Source: Streptomyces cyanogenus (GTDB lineage Bacteria > Actinomycetota > Actinomycetes > Streptomycetales > Streptomycetaceae). From it: DNA of 64,000 nucleotides. Every line of letters starts with the position of its first letter. Position 1 is the first letter of the stretch. The position numbers and the translations under genes are program-made. The stretch spans positions 7,106,001 through 7,170,000 of the forward strand of contig NZ_CP071839.1 in the NCBI RefSeq assembly GCF_017526105.1, written 5' to 3'. Below are positions 34,519 through 43,889 of this stretch, in pieces. A model generated the notes under the pieces. That model was not told where the DNA came from. It searched no databases and saw only the letters and a program-made list of their open reading frames with translations.

Positions 34519-35154
34519 ATGAAGCTCACGAAGAAGTCCCACGCCTGCGTCCGCCTCGAGAAGGAGGGGCAGACGCTCGTCATCGACCCGGGCGGGTTCA
34601 GCGAGGAGGACGCCGCGCTCGGCGCGGACGCGATCCTGGTCACGCACGAGCACCCGGACCACTTCGACGAGTTCCGGCTGCGGGCCGCCATGGAGAACAA
34701 CCCGGCCGCCGGGATCTGGACGCTGAAGTCCGTCGCCGACCGGCTCACGGCGGCCTTCCCGGGCCGCGTGCACACCGTCGGCCACGGCGACACCTTCACC
34801 GCCGCCGGCTTCGACGTCCAGGTCCACGGCGAGCTGCACGCGGTGATCCACCCGGACATCCCGCGCATCACCAACGTCGGCTACCTCGTCGACGGCGGGA
34901 AGGTCTTCCACCCCGGCGACGCGTTCACCGTCCCCGACCAGCCGGTGGAGACGCTGATGCTGCCGGTGATGGCTCCCTGGAGCAAGATCGCCGAGGTCAT
35001 CGACTACGTCCGCGAGGTCGGGCCGCGGCGCGCCTACGACATCCACGACGCCCTGCTCACCGACCTGGCCCGGCCGATCTACGAGGGCCACATCGGCCGG
35101 CTCGGCGGCACCGACCACCAGCGGCTCACGCCGGGGGCGTGGACGGAGGTCTGA
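34519..35154 (+). CDS. Metallo-beta-lactamase-fold (UlaG-like) hydrolase
   Basis: A 211-residue MBL-fold protein with the metal motif VTHEHPDHFDE, a further metal residue in FHPGDAFTV and a C-terminal HDALL. It is compact, like UlaG/L-ascorbate-6-phosphate lactonase relatives, but substrate is unknown. Its start MKLTKKSHACVRLE is typical of this actinobacterial group. GGGGAG precedes the ATG. It lies 38 bases after pcaL and may be translationally independent. Confidence 0.83.
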   Translation: MKLTKKSHACVRLEKEGQTLVIDPGGFSEEDAALGADAILVTHEHPDHFDEFRLRAAMENNPAAGIWTLKSVADRLTAAFPGRVHTVGHGDTFTAAGFDVQVHGELHAVIHPDIPRITNVGYLVDGGKVFHPGDAFTVPDQPVETLMLPVMAPWSKIAEVIDYVREVGPRRAYDIHDALLTDLARPIYEGHIGRLGGTDHQRLTPGAWTEV

Positions 35155-35190
35155 GCGGCGTTGTCAGAGGCTCCGGGTAGGTTGTGAGGC

Positions 35191-35970
35191 ATGCGCATCG
35201 CCACCTGGAACGTCAACTCGATCACCGCCCGCCTTCCCCGGCTGCTGGCCTGGCTGGAGAGCAGCGGCACCGACGTGCTCTGCCTCCAGGAGGCCAAGAT
35301 CGCCGAGGAGCAGTTCCCGTTCGACCAGCTGCGCGAGCGGGGCTACGAGGCGGCGGTCCACGCGACCGGCCGGTGGAACGGCGTGGCGGTGCTCTCCCGC
35401 GTCGGCCTGGCGGACGTCGTCAAGGGACTGCCCGGCGACCCCGGCTACGACGGCGTGACGGAGCCCCGCGCCCTCTCGGCGACCTGCGGCCCGGTCCGCG
35501 TCTGGTCGGTGTACGTGCCGAACGGCCGCGAGGTGGGCCACCCGCACTACGCGTACAAGCTCCAGTGGTTCGAGGCCCTGAAGGCCGCCGTGTACGGCGA
35601 CGCGCAGGGCAGCCGCCCGTTCGCCGTGCTGGGCGACTACAACGTGGCGCCGACGGACGACGACGTCTTCGACCCGGCCGCCTTCGAGGGCTCCACCCAC
35701 GTCACCCCCGCCGAGCGCGCCGCCCTCGCCTCCCTGCGCGAGGCGGGCCTGGACGACGTCGTGCCGCGCCCCCTGAAGTACGACCGCCCGTTCACCTACT
35801 GGGACTACCGCCAGCTCTGCTTCCCGAAGAACCGCGGCATGCGCATCGATCTGGTGTACGGCAACCGGCCGTTCACCGAGGCCGTCAAGGACGCCTACGT
35901 CGACCGCGAGGAGCGCAAGGGCAAGGGCGCCTCCGACCACGCGCCGGTGGTGGTCGACCTGGACGTGTGA
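35191..35970 (+). CDS. xth: Exodeoxyribonuclease III family AP endonuclease
   Basis: A 259-residue DNA-repair nuclease acting at abasic sites and 3' ends. Active-site landmarks in order: MRIATWNVNSI, CLQEAKI, VYVPNG, GDYNVAPTDDD, and SDHAPVVVDL. Length equals the ExoIII norm. It is single-copy looking and in the conserved core segment. Confidence 0.93.
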   Translation: MRIATWNVNSITARLPRLLAWLESSGTDVLCLQEAKIAEEQFPFDQLRERGYEAAVHATGRWNGVAVLSRVGLADVVKGLPGDPGYDGVTEPRALSATCGPVRVWSVYVPNGREVGHPHYAYKLQWFEALKAAVYGDAQGSRPFAVLGDYNVAPTDDDVFDPAAFEGSTHVTPAERAALASLREAGLDDVVPRPLKYDRPFTYWDYRQLCFPKNRGMRIDLVYGNRPFTEAVKDAYVDREERKGKGASDHAPVVVDLDV

Positions 35971-35985
35971 TGCCACGCTGGGTCC

Positions 35986-36405
35986 ATGCACCTTCCGTTC
36001 CTGGGCCCCCGGCACAAGAAGAACGGTGACGTGCGGCTGCCCGCCGACCCCGAGGCGGTCGCCGCGCTGCTGTCCGAGTGCGAGCTGCTGCGCTCGCAGG
36101 CGGCCCGGGCGGGCGTCCGCCTCGACGACACCCCGGCCTCCCTGGAGGCCCTGGACCAGATGGCGCCGCGCTGGCGGGACGACCCCGAGACGCTCCCCGG
36201 GCTGGGCCACGACGCCGGGCTCTACCTGGGCACGGTCGTGGTGCGCACCGTACCGGGCGCCGCCTGGCAGATCCGGTCCGACGGCGAACCCGTCGTACGG
36301 CTCGCCTCCGGCCGTGCGGTCGAGGTGGTGCCGGCCGGGCAGGAGTGGGCGGCGAGCGGGGTCCCCGAACTGTCCCAGCTGTACGCGGAGATCGCCGAGA
36401 GCTGA
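35986..36405 (+). CDS. DUF6278-type conserved protein
   Basis: A 139-residue actinobacterial protein of unknown function. It starts with a basic stretch (GPRHKKNGDVRLPADPEAVA), contains helix ALLSECELLRSQAARAG and ends with SGVPELSQLYAEIAES. It lies 15 bases after the exonuclease III stop, so both may be co-transcribed. No catalytic motif or membrane segment is visible. Confidence 0.7.
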   Translation: MHLPFLGPRHKKNGDVRLPADPEAVAALLSECELLRSQAARAGVRLDDTPASLEALDQMAPRWRDDPETLPGLGHDAGLYLGTVVVRTVPGAAWQIRSDGEPVVRLASGRAVEVVPAGQEWAASGVPELSQLYAEIAES

Positions 36406-36908
36406 CTCCGGCGGCCCCCTGCACCGTCCCTGGGCGGCAGGCCGTGCCGCCGTCGAACGCGGCCGGCGGGCGGCCGCGTTCGCGCTCGGTGTGCGCAAGA
36501 CGCAGGTCATGGTGCACGTCCTGGTCCCGCACGCGGGGCGCGCCGGGCCGCCCGCCATCGCCGGCCGGCTGGTGGCCGCTCTGAAGGACGGCTCCCTCGG
36601 CTTTCCCATCACCTACGAGGAGTTCCTCCATGCCGGGAAGCTCATCGTCTCCGATCTCGACTACGATTTGCCGTTCATCCCTGTGGTGATGGTGATCGCG
36701 CCGATCCGCGTCGGGATGTGCACGCTGCTCTCGTGGTGCGCCGACTGGGTGTCCCGGCGTGAGCGGCGCAGCCCAAGACCAGGGGCGTGGCGGTCGCCGC
36801 GTCCGGGCCGGGGGCGCTGCTGCCGGGTGGGGTGCCCCCCCACGGCCCCGCGACCGTGAGGGGGGCGGCAGTTGACACGGGCCAGGCTCGTCCGGCGGCA
36901 GCCGGAGA
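36406..36908 (+). other. Intergenic stretch with one weak open frame
   Basis: Between two genes there is one possible short frame from ATG 36509 to 36859 (about 116 residues). Its first 80 residues look protein-like (GRLVAALKDGSLGFPITYEE, VSDLDYDLPFIPVVMVIAPI, with a hydrophobic helix), but the end is Arg/Pro-rich. No clear ribosome-binding site. It may be a gene remnant. Confidence 0.25.
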
Positions 36909-38474
36909 TCACTGCTCGCCGAGCGGGACGGACACGTACGACGGGTCGTCCACGGGGGAGGAGAAGGTCAGCTGCGCGCCGGACGGGTTGTGCTCGGCGT
37001 AGAGCGGGTCGACCGTGTCGACCACCAGCGCGAGGCGGTGCCCGGCGGGGACGTCGTAGGCCGTGGAGAACAGGTCCAGGTCGACGGTGAACGGCTCGCC
37101 GGGCGTCCGCCCGTGCCAGGAGTACGGCGCGTGCGTGACCAGCTTGCCGAGGCCGAGGCGGCCCACGTCGTACAGGTAGGCGACGAGCGTGCCGCTCTCC
37201 TTGGTGGGGGTGAGCGTGGTGTGCAGGCTCGCCGTGCCGCGCACCCGCCGGGCGCTGTCGTACCGCTCCGACTGCCACACGGCCGCCCAGCGGCGCGGCA
37301 GCAGCGGCATCGAGGCGATGGGCGGCAGCTGGGCGACCTGGTCCAGGATGCTGGAGAGGAAGACGATCCCGCCGTCCGCGCCGGAGTCGACGTTGGCGTG
37401 GATGGTGGTGGAGCCCGCCAGGGCGATCTTCTTCCGGGTCGCGGTCACCGACTTCCAGTCCGGGTAGCCCTCGTACTCCCCCGCGCCACGGGACTTCAGC
37501 CGGACCGGCTGTTCGCGGTCGACGCCGTTGTCGGCGCCCCGCAGGTAGTGGTCGAACCAGCGCCGGGTGTCCGTCCACACGTCGTTGGGGATCCCGAACA
37601 GACCGGTCAGCTCGGCGGTCGCGTGGTCGCCGGGGCGCAGTTCGAGCCGCTTGGGTCCGGTCAGCTTCTCGTAGAAGGAGGCGTACTGGTTCACCGGGAA
37701 GACCGTGTCGCCCCAGGCGTTGGCCAGCATGACGGCGGCGCCGTTGCTGTTCAGCCGGTCGACGTAGGTCATGACGGAGCGTTTCCGTCCCCAGTCGATC
37801 ATCTCCTGTTCCTTCGACAGGTTCGAGGAGTACAGGTTGTCGAAGATGGCGCGCAGTTCGGCGCTCTCGCGGCCGGTGAGGGTGGCCGCGCCGTCCAGCA
37901 CGGCCGCCGCCTGGACGTGCTGGGTGCGGCCCGAGTAGATCGAGTCGATCAGGTCGGCCCAGCCGCTGAGCGCGGCCACCGCCTTGACGCGCTTGTCGTG
38001 CGCGGCGGCGAGCAGACTGATCCCGGCTCCGTACGACACCCCCGCCATGCCGATGTGCTCGGGGTCGGCCGGGGTGTGCGCCAGGGCCCAGTCGATGACC
38101 TTGGAGGCGTCCGCTACGTCGGGCGGACCGGCTACTTCTATCTCGCCGCCGGACTGCCAGAAGCCGCGCACGTTGTAGGTGAGCACCACATAGCCTGCGT
38201 CGGCGAGCTGCTGGGCCTGGGCCAGGTACTCGACCTGGGGCAGGCCCCAGCTCGTGGGCAGCACCAGGAGCGGGTAGGTGCGGGTGCCGTCGGCGCCCTC
38301 GGGCATGACGACGTTGGCCTTCAGTACGGTGCCGCCGTCGCCGGAGATGTCGACGAACCGGACGTTCGGGGCCGCCGACGCGGCCGGTGCCAGACCGACG
38401 ACGGTGCCGGCGATCAGCGCCGCCGACACGGCGCCGGCAGCGGAGGCGCGCAGTGCGGTACGACCTTGTCCCAC
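36909..38474 (-). CDS. Secreted alpha/beta hydrolase, CocE/X-Pro dipeptidyl-peptidase (S15)-like
   Basis: A 521-residue protein with a signal peptide (MGQGRTALRASAAGAVSAAL, AxA site near APAASAAP). The S15-like catalytic domain has the nucleophile elbow GMAGVSYGAG, aspartate in LANAWGDTVFP and histidine in RPGDHATAEL. A C-terminal jelly-roll begins around residue 345 (SRGAGEYEGYPDWKS). Such enzymes hydrolyse peptides or acyl esters outside the cell; substrate unknown. The ATG is preceded by AAGGAG, and two palindromic operator-like sites lie just upstream. Confidence 0.85.
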   Translation of the reverse strand: MGQGRTALRASAAGAVSAALIAGTVVGLAPAASAAPNVRFVDISGDGGTVLKANVVMPEGADGTRTYPLLVLPTSWGLPQVEYLAQAQQLADAGYVVLTYNVRGFWQSGGEIEVAGPPDVADASKVIDWALAHTPADPEHIGMAGVSYGAGISLLAAAHDKRVKAVAALSGWADLIDSIYSGRTQHVQAAAVLDGAATLTGRESAELRAIFDNLYSSNLSKEQEMIDWGRKRSVMTYVDRLNSNGAAVMLANAWGDTVFPVNQYASFYEKLTGPKRLELRPGDHATAELTGLFGIPNDVWTDTRRWFDHYLRGADNGVDREQPVRLKSRGAGEYEGYPDWKSVTATRKKIALAGSTTIHANVDSGADGGIVFLSSILDQVAQLPPIASMPLLPRRWAAVWQSERYDSARRVRGTASLHTTLTPTKESGTLVAYLYDVGRLGLGKLVTHAPYSWHGRTPGEPFTVDLDLFSTAYDVPAGHRLALVVDTVDPLYAEHNPSGAQLTFSSPVDDPSYVSVPLGEQ

Positions 38475-38503
38475 GGGTCACTCCTTACTTGTGTCCATGC
38501 AAA

Positions 38504-38553
38504 GTGACCCGACGGTAACCTCAGAGCCTTACCGCAAGTAACCCGTCGGTAAG
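38504..38553. promoter_or_regulatory. Two palindromic operator-like sites upstream of the S15-like hydrolase
   Basis: GTGACC CGAC GGTAAC (38504-38519) and GTAACC CGTC GGTAAG (38538-38553) are near-perfect 6-4-6 palindromes 34 bp apart, 30-80 bp upstream of the hydrolase start. A TetR- or MarR-type repressor site is likely, but no such regulator gene is adjacent. Confidence 0.6.
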
Positions 38554-38591
38554 TTACGTACGAGTAAAGATTGTTGAAGCCTCACGCGGCG

Positions 38592-39341
38592 TCACTCGGC
38601 GCCGGCGGCGGGCTCGGGCTCCGGCAAGGGCGTCTGCGCCGTCCGCGTCACATCCGCCACCAGCTCCACCACATCGGGGCCGTACGCCTCGGAGTTGACC
38701 ACCTTCAGCAGCAGGACGAAGGAACCGCCGCCGTACTTGCGGGCCAACCGCTCGTGCTCGCGGGCGAGATAGCGGGTCGCGGCCTGGTTGGTGATGGCGC
38801 GCTGGCCGCAGAAGAGGAACACCGGCCGGGTGTCGTGCCGGCCGCCCGCGGTGAGCCGCGCCAGCAGCACGTACTCGCTCCGGCCCGCGTCCACGCGGTA
38901 CTCCTGCGCGCCGATCCGGAAGGCACCGGCGTCCGGACCGGCGGAGGCCTCCGCGTCCATCCGCACGCCCGGCAGCAGGGAGGAGAGATGGGCCGCCATC
39001 CGGCGGTTGGAGGCGGGGCCGCCGACGCAGAACTCCGTGCGCTCGCCGATCCCCTGCTGCGCCACGTCGTGCGCCACCACGCGCGCGTGCGCGTTGCAGT
39101 CCTTGATGAGGGCGGACAGTTCCAGCAGCGCGAACACGTCGTGCCGCATCACGGCCAGCTCCGGGCCGCCCGCGTTCCGGTTGACCACCAGCAGCGACTC
39201 GGAGTGGTCCGGCAGCCCGAAGAAGGCCTGCTTGCGCCGCAGTCTGCGCCGCCACAGATACGTGCGGGCGAGCCAGCCCAGCGCGGCGGAGACGCCCGCG
39301 GCTATGACCCCCAGGACGATGTTGCGCACGTCGTCGTTCAT
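38592..39341 (-). CDS. N-terminally anchored membrane protein of unknown function
   Basis: A 249-residue protein. A helix at about residues 6-28 (IVLGVIAAGVSAALGWLART) is followed by a basic stop-transfer stretch (WRRRLRRKQ) and a soluble domain with alternating strands (HSESLLVVNRNAGGPELAVM, YVLLARLTAGGRHDTRPVFL, GGGSFVLLLKVVN). This kind of gene is common in Streptomyces. I do not recognise the fold; no nuclease or protease motif seen. Divergent from the Ggt gene, with about 108 bases between the starts. Confidence 0.7.
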   Translation of the reverse strand: MNDDVRNIVLGVIAAGVSAALGWLARTYLWRRRLRRKQAFFGLPDHSESLLVVNRNAGGPELAVMRHDVFALLELSALIKDCNAHARVVAHDVAQQGIGERTEFCVGGPASNRRMAAHLSSLLPGVRMDAEASAGPDAGAFRIGAQEYRVDAGRSEYVLLARLTAGGRHDTRPVFLFCGQRAITNQAATRYLAREHERLARKYGGGSFVLLLKVVNSEAYGPDVVELVADVTRTAQTPLPEPEPAAGAE

Positions 39342-39449
39342 GGCCGCGCATGCTAGCGGGCCCGGGCGACGGCCACGGGGGCCAGGCGTACTGTCGGTAG
39401 TACCGGCAATCCGGTTACGCTGCGCGGACTGTCCCGACGGGAGGTACGG

Positions 39450-41252
39450 ATGGGTCGTCCTGGTACGCGGAAACTGGCTGTCCTGGCGGTCTCGGCCGCC
39501 ATGGTGTCGGTGGGGGCGGCGGCGCCACCCGCAGCGACGGCGAACGCGGCGCCGGCGAAGGTGCCCGTGGCCGTCGGCTACGGCGGCGCGGTCGCCAGCG
39601 TCGACGCGGACGCCTCCGCCGCCGGCATCGAGGTGCTGAGGCACGGCGGCAACGCGGTGGACGCGGCCGTCGCCACCGCCGCCGCGCTCGGCGTCACCGA
39701 GCCCTACTCCGCGGGCATCGGCGGAGGCGGCTACTTCGTCTACTACGACGCCCGAACCCGCACGGTGCACACCATCGACGGCCGCGAGACCGCACCGCAG
39801 AGCGCCGGCGAGGGCCTGTTCACCGAGAACGGCAAGCCGCTCGCCTTCGCCGACGCCGTCAGCAGCGGCCTGGGCGTCGGCACCCCGGGCACGCCCGCCA
39901 CCTGGCAGAAGGCGCTGGACGAGTGGGGCAGCAAGCGGCTCGGCACCCTGCTGAAGCCCGCCGAGCGGCTCGCCCGCGGCGGCTTCACCGTCGACGACAC
40001 CTTCCGCGCGCAGACCGCGTCCAACGAGACCCGGTTCCGCTACTTCCCGGACACCGCTGAGCTGTTCCTGCCCGGCGGAAGGCTGCCCGTCGTCGGCTCC
40101 ACGTTCAAGAACCCCGAACTCGCCCGCACCTACGAGGAACTGGGTCGCGAGGGCATCGGCGCGCTCTACCGCGGCGACATCGGCGACGACATCGTCAGGA
40201 CCGTCGAGAAACCGCCCGTGGACCCCGCCTCCGGCTGGAACGCCCGCCCCGGCAAGCTCGCCGAGAAGGACCTCGCCGTCTACCGCGCCAAACTCCAGGC
40301 GCCCACCAGGACGTCGTACCGCGGCCTGGACGTGTACTCCATCGCGCCCTCCTCCTCCGGCGGCACCACCGTCGGCGAGGCGCTCAACATCCTGGAGCAC
40401 ACGGACCTGTCGAAGGCGAGCGAGGTGCAGTACCTGCACCACTTCGTCGAGGCAAGCCGGATCGCCTTCGCCGACCGCGGCCGCTGGGTCGGCGACCCCG
40501 CCTTCGAGGACGTACCGACCAAGCAGCTGCTGTCCCAGCGGTACGCCGACTCGCGCGCCTGCCTGATCAAGGACGACGCGGTGCTCGGCAGCCCGCTCGC
40601 GCCCGGCGACCCGCGCCACCCGGCGGCCTGCGGCCAGGGCGGTACGGCGGCCCCGACGACCTACGAGGGCGAGAACACCACCCACCTCACGGTCGCCGAC
40701 AAGTGGGGCAACGTCGTCGCCTACACGCTCACCATCGAGCAGACCGGCGGCAGCGGCATCACCGTCCCGGGCCGGGGCTTCCTGCTCAACAACGAGCTGA
40801 CCGACTTCTCCTTCGCCCCGGCCAACCCGGCCGTGCACGACCCGAACCTGCCGGGCCCGGGCAAGCGCCCGCGCTCCTCCATCTCCCCGACCATCGTCCT
40901 GGACCGGCACGGCAAGCCGGTGGTGGCGCTCGGTTCACCCGGCGGCGCCACCATCATCACGACCGTGCTGCAGACGCTCACCGGGTTCCTGGACCGGCAT
41001 CTGCCGCTGGTCGACGCGATCGCCGCACCGCGCGCCAGCCAGCGCAACGCCGCCCAGACCGAGCTGGAGCCGGCGCTGTACGACAGCGGCCTGCGGAAGC
41101 AACTGGAGGCCATCGGGCACAGCTTCAAGCAGAACCCGGAGATCGGCGCCGCGACCGGCGTGCAGCGGCTGCCGGGCGGGAAGTGGCTGGCCGCCGCCGA
41201 GAAGGTACGGCGTGGCGGCGGCTCGGCGATGGTGGTGGACCCGGAGCGGTAG
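39450..41252 (+). CDS. ggt: Gamma-glutamyltransferase, secreted
   Basis: A 600-residue Ggt that cleaves glutathione and gamma-glutamyl compounds. A signal peptide (about 1-30, LAVLAVSAAMVSVGAAAPPA) precedes the large subunit (GGNAVDAAVATAAALGVTEP, GSGLGVGTPGTPATW region, SSSGGTTVGEALNILE). Autoprocessing is expected before the first threonine of the small subunit in ENTTHLTVADKWGN, followed by the oxyanion region PRSSISPTIVLD and GSPGGATIITT. GGGAGG precedes the ATG. It is an extracellular enzyme of the core segment. Confidence 0.93.
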   Translation: MGRPGTRKLAVLAVSAAMVSVGAAAPPAATANAAPAKVPVAVGYGGAVASVDADASAAGIEVLRHGGNAVDAAVATAAALGVTEPYSAGIGGGGYFVYYDARTRTVHTIDGRETAPQSAGEGLFTENGKPLAFADAVSSGLGVGTPGTPATWQKALDEWGSKRLGTLLKPAERLARGGFTVDDTFRAQTASNETRFRYFPDTAELFLPGGRLPVVGSTFKNPELARTYEELGREGIGALYRGDIGDDIVRTVEKPPVDPASGWNARPGKLAEKDLAVYRAKLQAPTRTSYRGLDVYSIAPSSSGGTTVGEALNILEHTDLSKASEVQYLHHFVEASRIAFADRGRWVGDPAFEDVPTKQLLSQRYADSRACLIKDDAVLGSPLAPGDPRHPAACGQGGTAAPTTYEGENTTHLTVADKWGNVVAYTLTIEQTGGSGITVPGRGFLLNNELTDFSFAPANPAVHDPNLPGPGKRPRSSISPTIVLDRHGKPVVALGSPGGATIITTVLQTLTGFLDRHLPLVDAIAAPRASQRNAAQTELEPALYDSGLRKQLEAIGHSFKQNPEIGAATGVQRLPGGKWLAAAEKVRRGGGSAMVVDPER

Positions 41253-41255
41253 CGC

Positions 41256-43799
41256 TCACAACTCCGGCGCGGGCGGCTGTGCTTCCTCGGTACGGAAGGC
41301 CAGCCGCCCGTCCTCGACGTCCACCGTCACCCGGCTGCCCGCGGTGACCGTGCCGTTCAGCAGCAGCCGGGACAGCTGGTTGTCCACCTCGCGCTGGATG
41401 GTGCGGCGCAGCGGCCGGGCGCCGTACTCCGGCTGGTAGCCGCGCTGGGCCAGCCAGTCGACGGCCGCGCTCGTGAACTCCACCGAGACGCCCTGCCCGT
41501 CCAGCAGCCGCCGGGTTCCCTCCAGCAGCAGATCGGTGATCCGCCGCAGCTGGTCGCTCGTCAACTGCCGGAAGACCACGATCTCGTCGATCCGGTTGAG
41601 GAACTCCGGCCGGAAGTGCTCGCGCAGCGGCCGCAGGATCTGCTCGCGCCGCGCCTCCTCGTCGGCGTCCGCGCCGCCCGGCCCGAACCCGATCCCGGCA
41701 CCGCGCCGGGTGATCGCCTCGGAGCCCAGGTTGCTGGTCATCACGATGACCGTGTTGGTGAAGTCCACGGTCCGGCCCTGGGAGTCGGTCAGCCGGCCGT
41801 CGTCGAGGACCTGGAGCAGGATGTTGAAGACGTCCGGGTGCGCCTTCTCCACCTCGTCCAGCAGGAGCAGCGAGTACGGGTGCCGGCGCACCACCTCGGT
41901 GAGCTGCCCGGCCTCCTCGTGACCGACGTACCCGGGCGGGGCGCCGACCAGCCGGGAGACGGTGTGCCGCTCCTGGTACTCGCTCATGTCGAGGCGCACC
42001 ATGCGCTCCTCGCTGCCGAACAGCGCCTCCGCCAGCGCCCGGGCCAGCTCGGTCTTGCCGACCCCGGTCGGGCCGAGGAAGAGGAAGCTGCCGATCGGCC
42101 GGCGCGGGCTGGCGAGCCCGGCGCGGGAGCGCAGCACCGCCTCCGACACCACGGCGACCGCCTCCTCCTGGCCGACCACCCGCTGGTGCAGGTGCTCCTC
42201 CAGGCCGAGCAGCCGCTCCTTCTCCTCCTGGGTCAGCCGGCTGACCGGGATGCCGGTCTGCCGTGACACCACCTCGGCGATGGCCTCCGCCGTCACCGCC
42301 AGGTCCTGACCCTCGTCGGCCCGGTCGCCGCCGCTCGCCTCGGCGATCCGCTGCTTCAGCTCGGCGATCCGGTCGCGCAGCTGTTTGGCCTGCTCGTAGT
42401 CCTCGTCGGCGACCGCCTGGTCCTTGTCCCGGACCAGCTGCTCGGTCTCGCGCTCCATCGCGCGCACGTCCGTGCCCTTCGTCCGGGCACCGAGCCGGAC
42501 CCGCGCGCCCGCCTGGTCGATCAGGTCGATGGCCTTGTCCGGCAGCCGCCGGTCGGTGAGATACCGGTCCGACAGCTCGACGGCGGCGACCAGCGCCTCG
42601 TCGGTGTAGCGGACCTGGTGGTGGGCCTCGTACCGGTCACGCAGGCCGCGCAGGATCTCGATGGTGTCCTCGACGGTCGGCTCCGGTACCAGGATCGGCT
42701 GGAAGCGGCGGGCCAGCGCCGCGTCCTTCTCGATCCGGCGGAACTCCTCCAGGGTGGTCGCGCCCACGATGTGCAGCTCGCCGCGGGCGAGGGCGGGCTT
42801 GAGGATGTTCCCGGCGTCCATCGTGCCGCCCTCGCCGCCGGAGCCCGCGCCGACGACGGTGTGCAGCTCGTCGATGAAGACGACCAGCCGGTCGGAGTGG
42901 GCGCGGATCTCCTCCACGATGGTGTTCAGCCGCTCCTCGAAGTCGCCCCGGTAGCGGGTGCCGGCCACGACCCCGGTGAGGTCCAGCGCGACCACCCGCC
43001 GCCCGGCCAGCCCGTCCGGGACGTCCCCGTCCGCGATCCGCTGGGCCAGGCCCTCCACGATGGCCGTCTTGCCGACGCCCGCGTCCCCGATCAGCACCGG
43101 GTTGTTCTTGCCGCGCCGGGACAGCACCTCGATGGTCTGCTCGATCTCCGAGTCCCGGCCGATCACCGGGTCGATCCCGCCCTGCCGGGCCAGGTCGGTC
43201 AGATCACGGCCGTACTTGTCCAGGGTCGGCGTGCCGGTGGGCCGCTGCCGCTGCCGTTCGGGGCGCGGCTGCGTGGTCTCCGGGGCCTCGGGCGGCAGGG
43301 CTCCCCCCGAGAACCGGGCCGCGTGCAGGATGTGCCCGGCCGCCGAGTCCGGGTTCGCGGCCAGCGCGCTCAGCACGTGCTCCGGGCCGATGTAGCCGGC
43401 GCCGCTCGCCCGCGCCATGTCGTGCGCGTCCAGCAGGGCCCGCTTGACCGCCGGGGTCAGCGACAGCGAGGTCGGCGCCGGTGCCTCGCCCGGCGGGTGC
43501 TGGACCGGGCCGGCCCGGTCGTCGATCTCGGTCGCGAGCGAGTCCGGGTCCGCGCCCGCCCGGCTGAGCAGGCTCCGGGTGGGCTCGGTCGACACGGCCG
43601 CGCGCAGCAGGTGCTGGGTGTCCAGGTCCCGGCTGCCGTGCTCGGCGGCGTACTGGGCGGCTCCTCTGACCAGCTCCCGGGCCGGCTGGCTGAGCAGGCG
43701 GCCGATGTCGATGTGGCGCGGCCCCGGGGCTCCGCCGGTTCCGCCGAAGAAGCGGGCCAGGAATTCACCGAAGGGGTCAGGAGGGTAGCCGTTGGTCAT
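41256..43799 (-). CDS. clpC: ClpC-type AAA+ unfoldase
   Basis: An 847-residue class I Clp ATPase. It has two N-terminal Clp_N repeats (about 20-150), AAA1 with Walker A GDAGVGKTAIVEGL and Walker B VFIDELHTVV, a short UVR-type middle domain (about 425-460, DEDYEQAKQLRDRIAELKQR) and AAA2 with GPTGVGKTELA and LLLDEVEKAH. The short middle domain favours ClpC over ClpB. It would unfold substrates for ClpP, although no ClpP-binding (V/I/L)GF loop was identified by eye. The start MTNGYPPDPFG at 43799 fits known N-termini better than the longer in-frame start. The tandem-repeat array lies upstream of it. Confidence 0.88.
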   Translation of the reverse strand: MTNGYPPDPFGEFLARFFGGTGGAPGPRHIDIGRLLSQPARELVRGAAQYAAEHGSRDLDTQHLLRAAVSTEPTRSLLSRAGADPDSLATEIDDRAGPVQHPPGEAPAPTSLSLTPAVKRALLDAHDMARASGAGYIGPEHVLSALAANPDSAAGHILHAARFSGGALPPEAPETTQPRPERQRQRPTGTPTLDKYGRDLTDLARQGGIDPVIGRDSEIEQTIEVLSRRGKNNPVLIGDAGVGKTAIVEGLAQRIADGDVPDGLAGRRVVALDLTGVVAGTRYRGDFEERLNTIVEEIRAHSDRLVVFIDELHTVVGAGSGGEGGTMDAGNILKPALARGELHIVGATTLEEFRRIEKDAALARRFQPILVPEPTVEDTIEILRGLRDRYEAHHQVRYTDEALVAAVELSDRYLTDRRLPDKAIDLIDQAGARVRLGARTKGTDVRAMERETEQLVRDKDQAVADEDYEQAKQLRDRIAELKQRIAEASGGDRADEGQDLAVTAEAIAEVVSRQTGIPVSRLTQEEKERLLGLEEHLHQRVVGQEEAVAVVSEAVLRSRAGLASPRRPIGSFLFLGPTGVGKTELARALAEALFGSEERMVRLDMSEYQERHTVSRLVGAPPGYVGHEEAGQLTEVVRRHPYSLLLLDEVEKAHPDVFNILLQVLDDGRLTDSQGRTVDFTNTVIVMTSNLGSEAITRRGAGIGFGPGGADADEEARREQILRPLREHFRPEFLNRIDEIVVFRQLTSDQLRRITDLLLEGTRRLLDGQGVSVEFTSAAVDWLAQRGYQPEYGARPLRRTIQREVDNQLSRLLLNGTVTAGSRVTVDVEDGRLAFRTEEAQPPAPEL

Positions 43800-43889
43800 C
43801 GCGTGGGTTCCTTCGCTGACGACATGCGGAGCGGCCGGGTAACCCGGGGGCGGGTTGCTCATGCCCACGATGACACGATCCGTTGGGGC

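Noticed and set aside
38592..40910. A 772-residue minus-strand reading extending the anchored protein across ggt
   Set aside because: The part beyond 39341 is antisense of ggt; a normal ATG start at 39341 exists.
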